Source of the DNA: Daphnia pulex
Lineage: Eukaryota; Arthropoda; Branchiopoda; Diplostraca; Daphniidae
Assembly (NCBI RefSeq): GCF_021134715.1
Contig: NC_060020.1
Span: 4,092,001 to 4,156,000 of the forward strand
Direction: 5' to 3'
DNA: 64,000 bases
Shown here: piece by piece, positions 39,289-52,762 of the stretch
How the letters are laid out: the number at the start of each line of letters is the position of its first letter
Numbering within the stretch: position 1 is the stretch's first letter
Program-made: the position numbers and the translations under genes
The notes under the pieces: model-generated
Database searches by the model: none
What the model saw: only the letters and a program-made list of their open reading frames with translations
What the model was told of the DNA's origin: nothing

Positions 39289-41361
39289 ATGGCACTTAAC
39301 CTAGTCAAGTATCAGGATGAAATGCTTAAAGCCTGGAAAGAAGTTGTTGACGATAAGAATCCAACAGATTGGGCATTATTTACCTACGAAGGACAGTCTT
39401 ATGACCTGAAACTTGTTGGAAAAGGAGGTAATGTGCAGTTATGATCACCATTTATTATTTTTCTATGCATAGAATTAACATGTTTGAATCCTATTGGAAC
39501 TTTAATCAGCATACTTATAATTATAATAATTTATTTAGATGGTGGTATCACAGAACTGGCAGAAGACTTGAACAGCTGTAAAATAATGTATGCATTCTGC
39601 AGGGTGAAAGACCCAAAAACAAGTCTTCCCAAATATGTCCTCATCAACTGGGTATTTCTTGTTTATACTTGTCTTTTCACTATAACTCCATTTTGCCATT
39701 GTTTAACTATCTCGGTTTTTTTTTTTTGTATTTTTTAGCAAGGTGAGAGTGCTCCTGGTATCCGTAAAGGAACTTGCACCAATCATTTAGGACCCATTCA
39801 AAAGTTCTTTAAAGGAATTCACATCACGGTAAATGCGCGAACTGAAGACGAGGTTGATGAAGAAGCAATCGTAGACAAAGTGGCCAAATCTACAGGGTCG
39901 ATTTATAATTTTAGTCGTTTGGATTCCAGAGAGGATGAACCAACTGGCCCTGTGGTATGTCAAGATTATAATTAAATATTTTTTTAGTTGATGAATGACA
40001 TTTTTTCATTACAAATATTCAGGGAACTATTTACAAAAGAGTAAATCCCACACAAGAGATAGATGCAAAAGCTCGTGATAGCTTTTGGGCACAGGAAGAA
40101 GAAGAAGAGAAAAAACGCCAATTGGAGGAACAGCGACGAAAAGAGGAAGAGTCTAAGCGTCGTGAAGAAGAATTAAAGAAAAGAGAAGTATGTCACACAT
40201 TAGACGTCTTTTTTTGCATACTCGAAGACAAATTTGATTTAAATATTTCTGCAATCCAGATGGAAGGTAGTCGTGCTCGAGAGAATCAGGTGTTAGCTCG
40301 AATGCGAAGTATTTCCGAGCTACGACAGGCGGAAGAAAAAGCCAGTATTTCCTCAGAGGAGGCTGAAAAAGCTAAATGGGCCAAACAGAAACAAGATGAC
40401 GATAAAGATGATGAAGAAAGACGAATGCGTAGTGAAATTCTACGCCGACAGAGAAATAACGAGGCTCAGTCTCTGATTAAACAGCGCAGCATTGACGCAA
40501 AAGCTATCTTTGAACAAAATACTTCTGCTGGTCAGCTTTCAATATCAAGAAGAAGCAGCAGTTCCAATGTGTCATCCCCAAGCCCAACCCCGAGTGCTCC
40601 GAACAAAGTTGGTGCTAAATGGCCACCATCCCCTAATTCTGTATCTCCGTCTCCTGTTTCCCCATCACCCGCCTCTCCTACCCCTAATGTTGTCCGCCAA
40701 ACTTCGATTCAAACTAACTTTTATGCTAATAATTCCTCGAATGGCCATTCTTCTTCCATATCGTCACCACCGCCACCAATGAAGAACGAATGGATCTTTG
40801 AAACGCCTACACCAGCCGTTATTGTCCCACCAGCACCCGAATTTGCCGATGCTCCCCCTGAATTACCCTCATCACCTCCGCCCACTGAGCAGCTCGAAAC
40901 GGCCCCTATTTCACCTATTGCAGCTATGCTTGACGATGCCAATCAAGATTACGAAGATGTTAATGACGAAGAAGAACAAGAATGGGAATCGCCTCCTCAA
41001 GAGATTGTGAAACAAGTTCAGGCAGATAATTTCATTGATAATGAAGTCAATGGTTTCGGTATAAGAGCCCGGGCCCTTTACGATTATCAAGCAGGTAATA
41101 TCATTGTAAAGTACGTGCTCTTTAGGAATGTATAATGATTTAATATTTGTAACTGATAGGTGAGCCTGGAGAAATATCTTTTGACCCTGGAGATATTATA
41201 ACCAATATTGATCAAATTGATGAAGGTAAGCATTACTGGATTTCATTTAAACGTTTCTCCAGTTAATTAATTTTTCTTGTGTTGTAGGTTGGTGGCAAGG
41301 AGTTGGTCCGGACGGGACCTATGGTCTTTTTCCAGCTAATTATGTAGAATTGATTGAATGA
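39289..41361 (+). CDS. Dbnl: Drebrin-like actin-binding protein (Abp1)
   Basis: Seven coding exons: 39289-39427, 39539-39651, 39739-39954, 40023-40187, 40260-41094, 41160-41225, 41288-41361; 535 aa. An N-terminal ADF-homology domain (about 1-135: [55 protein letters not shown]) is followed by a charged Glu/Arg/Lys helix (about 175-280), a Ser/Pro-rich linker with [15 protein letters not shown], and a C-terminal SH3 domain ([20 protein letters not shown]...[12 protein letters not shown]). The ADF-H to SH3 architecture matches Abp1/DBNL, which links F-actin to endocytosis and dynamin-type partners at the cell cortex. The start is the first ATG after the 5'UTR acceptor. Confidence 0.95.
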
Positions 41362-42106
41362 AAAAACTTGGGAGCATGTCAATATTTTTTGTTGATTTCG
41401 ATCCCCCGAATTTTCCTTCACTTGGGACAGCACAAAAAAAAAATCTATATCCTTTAAAACTGAAACATTCTCTATCCATCCTACTATGGTTAACACGCAC
41501 AGACATTTCCGCGCTGACTAACTTAGCGAACCCTAATCGTCCTTTTTTTTCTTGAATTTTTACTTGCTTTTTAAAATGTTTACTTACACAAAAAGCTCAA
41601 CTACTTACGAATGCCTGGATCTTCCGACTTTCCACCTATTTCATCCATTATTAAAACGAGCAAACTGTGCAATACAAGGTACTTACATGAAGTTAATATA
41701 GTTGTTTAATTTATTTATTTTTACGAATTTCTTTTTATCACAAAGATTTCTTTTTATCTCAAAGATCGATTTTATTTGTGCTTTACCTCCCCCTACCCGT
41801 ATAAGTTTCAGGAGTTTTACTCGCGGATTAACTATTTACTTACCCTCTCCCCCACGTAGACCTATTTGGGTTGGACAACAAACTCGCAACAGGTCCCCAT
41901 TTTATGAGTTTGAACAAAAAAAAACCCAAAAAAACGTGCCAGTAGGGGGCGAAAACGTTGCGGACAAAGGGGTATAGCAGCCGACAAAATGGCGATTTTC
42001 TTATGGTCTCCGAGCGCCTTTTGCGAGTTTTAGTTATGCTCTTCTAGTTGTGTGTTTATGAGGCGTCATGAATAGCCACGTATAAACATTTATTAGTGTT
42101 TTAAAA
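41362..42106. other. Intergenic between Abp1 and the CCCH gene
   Basis: Presumed Abp1 3'UTR, then promoter of the CCCH gene. It contains a CTCF-like element at 41939-41952 and a YY1-like AAAATGGCG near 41985-41993, both within 170 bp of the next start codon. Confidence 0.5.
41939..41952 (+). promoter_or_regulatory. CTCF-like motif upstream of the CCCH gene
   Basis: CCAGTAGGGGGCGA fits 13 of 14 positions of CCASYAGRKGGCRS. It lies 155 bp before the start codon and is the best such match in the window. Confidence 0.4.
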
Positions 42107-45100
42107 ATGGAGTCATCAGCCTCTAACAGCTATCGGCGTCCCGATTCCCGTGCCAGCTTAAATTCAAATAATGAAACTCTTTTGACAAATGAATTTCCTG
42201 GATGGGGGGAAATGCCAGATGAAGTGGTCGAACGCTTTGAATCCTCACTACCAATGGTTCATATTGACTTGAGTGCGATTCCCGAGAAATTCCACGCAAA
42301 GGCGAAAGAACAAGTACTTGGCAACTGCTATGTGAAAATTCGTGACCTAGCAATCCTAGTAAATAGTAGTAAAGACACTAATGAGCGCAAGGCTGTGAAG
42401 CGTCCAAGGGATGACAGCTTATCAAGAAACAACGAAAGATTTACAACTGCAAGAATTTCAACTCAAGGACAACATTGGAAATTACCAAAAAAGAAATCCA
42501 AGGCATTAAAAACCCCCGAAAGTTATAATGTTAGGAATGTTAGTGAAACAAGGCTTGTTGTTCAAAAAAAATTAATTCAATATGAGTTGCCACAATGCAC
42601 TCCACTTCGCCCTGATGTGGAGTACGAGGAGACTGACACAGATCCTATTGCTGGACCTTCTCATATCTACCACAACCATTATGTTACCAGCAGTGTTCCA
42701 ACAGTCTTTCCAAGGAAGAACCACCCAATTCTACAGAATGTTTCAAAAGTTCATGGTGAATCAGTCATGCAACCTGAGTTGAATACCAAATCCAAGAGTG
42801 TTAAGCATTCCAAACGGTGTGTGAATGTTGGCACTCAGACTGAGCCTCAACCTCAACCTGCCTCAACTCAACCTCAAATCGAGTTCTTACATCGACGCAT
42901 CAGTGAGCTGGAATTGATGATGGCTTCAAACCGTTCATTCCAAACTCCATCGCCACTTTCGCAAAAGTAATGCGAAAAATTTATTTTAAAACCAGTTTTT
43001 TTAAATAAAATTTTATTTCTTTGTTTTTAGAAATCAAGATGACGCTGCCTCAGCTTTATCAACCCCACCAAACTCCGACTCTGGTTCTTGTAATGGTCGC
43101 GTCGAAAAGATATCCGAGAGTTCAAGTTCCAAACGAAACACGACACCTACCAAGTCAGCATTCATAGTAGTAAATCGCTTGACTGACAGTGATTTACGTC
43201 AATATGGTGTTGGTCGTAATTCCTCGGTATCGCCCACTGAAGAAACACGACCTAAGAAAAGACGTCGTCTAAGCTCATCAGTTTCTGATTTCGAGCGACA
43301 CTCTTCCAAGAAACCAGAAAAAAGGAGTGAAAAATTAAGCGAAAAGGATTTATTTGGTGAAGAGAGCGACGAAGACATGGTTCCTCATCCGAAAAAAGTA
43401 TTAGAAAAGCCACAACCATTGGACATGGATGAGCTTAATTACGACTTTGATGAAGAAGAAGAGGTTGAGGAGTCGCGCCCGGCAAGTATTGACAAGCAGA
43501 AGAAAAGTAATGAAAGTAATCACCGTGACAAGTCTTCCAAAAGTGACAAAAAGGAGAAAACTTCCGAAAAAGACAGGAGGAAGGAGAAAGAGAAGAAACA
43601 GAAAGATAGCGAGAAAACGAAAGCTGGCGAGCATTCAAAATCATCGAAGAAAAAAAGTGGCAAGGAGTCAATCAGCAAATCTGGGAAGAACCCTGTGGCT
43701 GCGGGGAATGTCGCGAAATACAAAATTCCAAAGAAATCGGCTCCGCCAACAGTCGGGTTGCCGCCAGGCTTGCAACAGAACCTTGATCAATTTACGAAAG
43801 GATATACACAATCTCCAGCCCAGCAAACTGTATCTTTAGGAACGTCTGATTCTGTGCTCCGCAAGAATACGGTTGTTAAACCAAACGATCTCGCAAATGT
43901 GTCGTCAACATCAAAGAATGCTGTTAAACAGCCTGTGGCTCCCGAATCTTTTGAATTCTGTGACAAAACAGCTACCCCTATTCTTTGCAATCCTCGTGAA
44001 AGTGTTAAAGGACGAATCACCAAATCTGTAAATTTTCGCAAGGAAAATCTTGAAAGTGTTCGTACCATAAGTCCACTTTCTCCCTTTCAGCAGGCTGAGA
44101 GGGCTATTGAAGTTCCATCTGTCCGTGAGAAGTATATCCCTCTTATAATTAACGATTTGACTTATGAACCTAAATCGTCACCAAGAAAGCCCGTAGTTGG
44201 GATTAGGCCGTTGTAAGTTTATATTTAACAATAATATTAATGCAACAATTTTATTTGCCCTTTTTTTTTAAATGTGTTAACAGCCGCCCGCCTACCCGTC
44301 GGATCGGAGACGAGCGAGGAGGAAGACGGTTCGACGCTAGTTCAAGCAGTTCGTCGTCTGATTCCGCGAGCGAAATGTCCGAAAACGAATCAAGTGACAA
44401 GATCAAAACAAATGAGCATTCCGGGGAAACAATTAGCGCCTTATTTCCGCCAAACGATATCCGCTTAAGTGTTGAGAATCAATCAATTTCCAATGGCTCC
44501 TCCGTTATTCCAGAGGAGTCGAGTGGTGATCCAACTGCACAAGAAATGGAGGAAACCACAACGCATTTGTCTTCCACCGCCTCGGATGAATTATGCACAC
44601 CGAGTTCGGCCGTTGAACCTGTATCCATGATAAATAATGCTGCAACAGGAGATTCCACGAAGGAAGGTAGTAGCTCCGTTGTTCCCAAAGAGAACGCACA
44701 GGCAGTCACCCCGAAAAAACTTCCTATTCCCTCACTGGCAGTTCCTCCTTCTCCTCGGCGTCAGACTCCTGAACCAATATCTCAAGTTTCTTCTACTCTG
44801 GTTAAAGGTAAGAGATTGAAACATGAGAATTCTTTATGTGTACACTGCTGAATTATTGATTGAATTCGCTACTATTTTGATTGTAGTAAAAAGCTCAATC
44901 CCGATGGAAGACGACGACTCTGAAGAAGAAGATGATGTACTCGACATCGGCCTCAACGAGAGTTTCGGTTACGAAGAAGAAGAACTGCCTCCACCCAAGC
45001 TGCCTTCCAATACGATCAATAACGCACCGGCCAAGATAGTTTTTGATCGACCATCGCCTGCTAAAATCGTGGCACCATTGAACAAAGCAAACGATCCAGC

Positions 45101-48100
45101 TGTGACAGTCAAGCCGCCAATCATTCAAAGGACCGTAATGGCAAATCCCCCATATCCTCAAGGTGAGTTTGAGATGTCGTATCCTGAACTTTTTCTGTAA
45201 ACAATTCGAATTCGAATCTTTTCAGATGATGTAGCGAGCACCCGAGGGTTATGTTTCGATTTGGTTCGCTCAGGAGGGTGTAAATTAAGCGACACTCCCA
45301 ATAAGAAGTGCGATTTCAGCCACGATTTAAACTCGGCTCTTGATTTCGTTAATTATTTGTGCAACAAGAAAGGCAGTATAACATTAGCCTATAGATTGGT
45401 ATGTTGCATGACCAACATCGATTCGCCGCTGAATAAAACTTTGAGTGAACCCCTTGGAGTTAGGATAGTCGGAACCGTAATCAAAGCTATTGTGATGGTA
45501 AGATCTGCTGTTACAGCGAAATAATTTCTTATTTCACAAGTTTTTTTTTTTTTTTTTTTTTTTATATATATCAGGGAAACCGGCAGGAATATATGTCAAT
45601 TGCCTTGGAAATGTTGTGTGATAAAAAGTTGCCGTTGATTCCAGAGTTCGTGGATGGAGTTATAAAACAAACACCAGTTTCTTCGGCGTCTGTGAATCAC
45701 CTAGTGAGTCTTTATGAACGATGTCAATCCGTCGATTCTTATTATAAGGTAATTCCTTAATTTTTCTTTTATACATTTTTTGAAAACCAATTAACCTTCT
45801 TTTCCCGCCCCTTCAAAGATGTCACTAGTCTCATTTTACAAAGTCACGGCAGTTCTCGTTGATCATTGGGAACCACCGTTGAAAAAATGGGAATTTATTT
45901 GCAATATAGTCGAGTTAGCATCATCAAACTACCCACAATCCTTTCGGCCGTCATATGAGGTAGTTTAAAAATTGCATCTCATTATTCACTTTCTAAACCG
46001 ATTTGTATTACTCTTTAAGGTGCTGTGTTTCCTATTTGGCGAAGCACATGATCAATTAAGACTTGAACGACTGTGTATTTTATTTAATGGGATTGAGCCA
46101 CCTGTCATTGCGCTACTAGGACCAGAGAAACGTCATGAAATACTCAATAGGTTAAGGAACTTTGGTTTGGTGCACTGGTACGACAGATACGCGGGGATTC
46201 GCCGCCCTGTGGAGGTCGAGATGCATGCGATGCCTAATTCGATTCGACCAACGTAAATAAATAACTATTAGGTCCACTATAAATTAAAGAACTTGTTTTT
46301 ATGACTATTTTTTATGTCTTAGGCAATCACAACTTATTGGGGCTCAACAATATTTGCCAAATGGAATGGCCAATCATCCTCCTCGTGGTGCTATGCAACC
46401 AGTACTTAGGGCCCCACATCCTAGCATGCCACTGGCTCATCAAATGCCTTCACTGAGGCAACCCAACTATGGATCTCAGTTTCCGCTCATGCCACCAGTA
46501 GGTTTACAACGACCTTCGGTTCCTACATTTCCATCACCAAGCTTACATCGACCGCAGCCTCCAATTGTACCAGCAGTTGGCGTACATCGTCCACAACCTC
46601 CAAATGTACCAGCAGTTGGCGTACATCGTCAACAGCCTCCAACTGTACCAGCAGTTGGCGTACATCGTCCACAACCTCCTGCGATTCCAATGGGCCACCC
46701 TATTGTAAACGTACTTCACCCACAAGCACCACCTTCGGTCCCAAATTCCATATTTGATTTAAGGGAAAAAGTAAACAGACCAGTGCCTTATGAAAACGGA
46801 AGTGGCCCAGTTCCTTCATCATCAGATTCACTTGCAGCATCAAATCCCGCATCGCCCCCAAAGGAAGTTTACCCTGATGAAACGTAAAAACTCATTTTTG
46901 ATATTATTTTTTCGATTTCTATTGAACCCTTTATTTTTCTTGCTCTAGGAAAAAGACTACACCTATCATTGCACTGGAAGTCCCTAAACCCGCCCATTCA
47001 CTGGATCTTAATTTGTTTGAACCGGAATCGCCGGAGGTGGAGCCTGTTTTTCTAGAGGAAAGTGAGGAAGAAAAGGAACCTCAGGAACCTCGTGTTGTGG
47101 TCGAGCTTTCTCATGCAGGAGAGGATGAACTTCTGACAGAGTTCAATAAGCAGAATTTTAAAGCCGTCACTTCTTGGTATCTTCAGCACTATACAGGGGA
47201 CAGGAAATGTAGGATGCTCGCACAACTCGTGCATTTAATCAAAACAAACCCGATTTACGATAGTGAAGGCAGTAATCAAGCAATGTCACCTGGGCATATT
47301 GCCTTCAAGATATTACACACCGCGTTCGTTGATGAAGAAGGTACGGTGTCAACACGACAGCCACCTTAAAGAAATGTTATTAGTTGTTTAATATATAATT
47401 AATTCATTTCTTCTTTCAGGCAATCCTACTGTGCTCGATCCTCGGCAACGACAGGCCTTATGTGACCTGATTTTTTTCGTTTTGTATCATTTTTTGGAAA
47501 TGTCCATGACTGACGACGAGGATGAAAGAATGGTTCAAGCAGAATTGGCAAAAAACTTTCTGGAACTGCTTATGGTTTTCCAAGAACTAGTGCCTTTGGA
47601 GGATTTTATAAAACATCCAGGATTACTCCAGTTTGTTGCCAAGTGCTCACTAGAAGTGTACTTGTCCAAAGAAGAAGATGAAGAAGACTTCTTAGGTGTG
47701 GTCGTACCTCACATTGAACGCGCAATAATGTTGTTAACTGGTCAGTTATTGTATCTTTATTATATTGGTTCCTAACATTTTAAATAACCCAAAATCTCGT
47801 CGATTTTAGAATTCCACAAAATTATTAAGAAAATTCCGTCATACGTGAATTTTGATCTGGTACGCCAAGATATGGATATAGCAGACCAGTTACTCCAAAC
47901 ACTTGGTGATTTCCATCAACGTGAAGGAGCAGATAGGTTTTCTGCTGGAATTGCTGGGTTGTATGATGATTACAATAATGCAGCCTTGTGCAATAAATCT
48001 CGTAAGTATTAAACTGTTATTACCTATTCTCCTAAGTACTTAAAATTCACGCTTATTTCATGCTCTTCGCGGAAATTTTATTATGTCTATATTTTTTTTA

Positions 48101-48137
48101 TTTACCAGTATTCCAAGCATTGCTGCCATCCGGCTAA
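42107..48137 (+). CDS. Large CCCH zinc-finger protein, family not recognised
   Basis: Thirteen exons: 42107-42966, 43031-44212, 44284-44807, 44887-45162, 45226-45497, 45575-45748, 45819-45959, 46020-46252, 46323-46883, 46949-47340, 47420-47740, 47810-48001, 48109-48137; 1718 aa, all phases consistent. The N-terminus contains EFPGWGEMPDEVVERFE and is then Ser-rich with a Lys/Glu-rich helix (DRRKEKEKKQKDSEK). An acidic patch (EDDDSEEEDD) precedes one CCCH finger, C-x8-C-x9-C-x3-H (CFDLVRSGGC...CDFSH). A helical domain follows (LDFVNYLCNKKGSITLAYRL... to about 46250), then a Pro-rich segment with a 13-residue tandem repeat, and a second helical, acidic C-terminal domain. The single finger plus charged regions suggest RNA binding in the nucleus; that is inference. 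Without the last splice the protein would end RKY at 48010-48012. Confidence 0.8.
45541..45563 (+). repeat. Poly-T run in intron 5 of the CCCH gene
   Basis: Twenty-three consecutive T form an extreme polypyrimidine tract, followed by TATATATATCAG at the acceptor. Confidence 0.9.
46558..46674 (+). repeat. 39-bp coding tandem repeat, three copies
   Basis: Units at 46558-46596, 46597-46635 and 46636-46674 encode PPxVPAVGVHRPQ-like 13-mers (x = I, N or T). They differ at only a few bases. A degenerate copy, VGLQRPSVPTF, precedes them. The repeat lies in the Pro-rich exon 9 of the CCCH gene. Confidence 0.92.
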
Positions 48138-48836
48138 TAGTAGGCGCGGTCATTTATCAAACTGAATATTGAATCATTCGCATCAATTTTGTTTCAGACC
48201 CGCCTGTTAAGTTCTCATCTTATAATATGGATGACTCGGTGTGTGCGAATACGACCCGGGACATTTCGATCAAATTAAAAATTGCCGTCTCTCTTTACCC
48301 TCATATTTTCAATTTTCGCTAAATCAAAAAAACGTAACTCACCGTATCAACATTCTCATTAATGACGTTCATTTTGTCAAGCCAAGATATAGTTTGTTTG
48401 TAAACACAGAATAATGAAAATACACTTTTGTGCTTTGAAATATATACATTTCTTTCACAATAACCGGAAGAAAGTGAATATAAAATTGAAGCTAATAGCT
48501 AGTTAACAATTTTTTTAGAAAGTGTTTTTTGCTATGGAAAGTTTGTAGCCTACTCGTTACACGAACAATAAAACATGGACGGAACACGGAAAGTTGTGGG
48601 CCGGGGAAACGAAAATGAACGAGCGAAAGAAAACAAGTAAATTATAATTACTGCATTTGCCTCCAGAGGGCTAGAGAGGACTAGAGTTCCATACTGTACG
48701 GATTTAGAACTACTGGCAACTCTTTCTGGAATAGTCTTTCCTTACACTCGCAGGCTCGTAAGTTCTTCAGTTATCAGTTACCACGTGTTTTGCCGGCACC
48801 TACTTCTGCTCACTCGACGAACGTTTTAACAAAAAA
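48138..48836. other. Intergenic: CCCH 3'UTR and mortalin promoter
   Basis: AT-rich, no exon support. A weak CTCF-like element, TCCAGAGGGCTA, lies near 48661-48673, about 170 bp before the next start. Confidence 0.5.
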
Positions 48837-51257
<2,421 letters not shown>

Positions 51258-52762
51258 ATAGGTCGTGTTACAATTATTTTCAAAAGTAAAACTTATGTTA
51301 CAATAAACAATTAAAACCTGTACGCGCGTTTAGAATAGACTGTCGGCGGAAAATGAACTTATTTTCGTGCGATGACTCGACATTTATGCTATTTCGTCGG
51401 CGGCCATGACCGGGTAGAAAATGCACGCAACATTTTTAAAAACGGGAAATCCAATAAATGGGGAGACGCTGTCGTTGGCCGCACGAAAATTAGTTCATTT
51501 TCTTTCGAATAGTCTACTGTCAGTACAATTTAAAAGATTTTTTCATATGGAACAGATTTTTTTTTAAACGAACTTTCGTGATATTCATTAATGTTCCGTA
51601 AACATCACTTGACATTTTTCACCTTGGAAGACATTGATCATGTTCAGTGTTCACACATGAACCATTTTGATGTTTTTTTGTGTTGAAAAAGTATCAGTGG
51701 ATGGAATTTAAAGAAATTAAGTTTGATCCATTTTAAACATCTTTTTCGTTATATTGACAAGTATTCGGGTTACCGTTTGAGCGAAATTTCTCTGTATCGC
51801 TCTACGCGTTGATCGTCTAGAATTGCAAAGTTAAGATGATATTTTTCACAAGTGCTCATTCATTGTGTTGTTCTTCGTTCCCGCGGAGATTTGTTACGAA
51901 CTCTTTTGTGGTCGTCAGCAAGCACTTGTGGATAATTTCAACTTCTCACAAATATATTGTAACCAATCAGTCAACTGAGTGTAGTCATAATCTGGTACCA
52001 TGCCGTAGTTCCAACCAACCGTCAACCGATAAATAGACCAAATTTTTTTGTATATTTTCAAATTTATTTCAAAACGTCGTCTACTTAACCTTCCTCGATT
52101 TCTGTCTACTAATCCTGAATTCCTGATTATTTCTCTTAGTTGGATAAATTAGTCAAGTCTAGGAATGAGATACAGAATCCAAAGTCAGGAAGCGAAAAGC
52201 ATTTAAAATGCATCCGTATCCTTCTGAAATGGGCCAGACATGTCCTACTGATTAACGATTGGAAGTCATATTCTGATTCTGGAAAGCGACAAGTGCTAAT
52301 GGACTGGATAAATATTAGCAATGTAGAATTCGAATTAAATTCTTCCAGTTCATAAAACCACCCGTTAGAACTACAACTTTAGCCGATTAACTTTGGGACT
52401 CAAGTTTTGCTGTCCTCAGCGTAAGGTTCGAAGGTAAAAATAATACACTGGCCAAGGCTTTCATTACGTAAGTCAACGTTTTCCGTCGGTTGGTAACACC
52501 TCGTAATAGCGTATACATCCAGGATCCAGCAATGCATCCATCGGTGTTTGAATTTGATTCGTAATTTAGAAAGCAACTGCTCATCTAGCGGTTCAATTCA
52601 ATACTACGAACTTCATGCACTTTTATTGCAGACTAAATTTTAACTCAACAGAGTTTTGTGATTAGCCACAAGTTCATAACTTCATATAATTTATTTCTAT
52701 TCTCAAGAAGTAATAATCTTAATTTGACGGAAAATTGCCTTTGCTTTCGGTTTGATTAAACA
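51258..52762. other. Intergenic between mortalin and CNOT10, one possible small gene
   Basis: Starts with the short mortalin 3'UTR. The rest is AT-rich. A possible small two-exon gene (51836 to 52355) is listed separately; otherwise I see nothing. Confidence 0.5.
51836..52355 (+). CDS. Possible small orphan gene
   Basis: A 71-codon frame (52140-52355) follows a good pyrimidine tract and acceptor (TTTCTCTTAG ending at 52139). It reads LDKLVKSRNEIQNPKSGSEK through RILLKWARHVLLINDWKSY to TAA, a balanced, helical-looking composition. Upstream, ATG 51836 opens a frame starting MIFFTSAHSLCCSSFPRRFV, which could be a targeting-type N-terminus and has a candidate phase-0 donor (CTG|gtacca near 51994). 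The pairing of the two is a guess, and I know no homologue. Confidence 0.2.
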
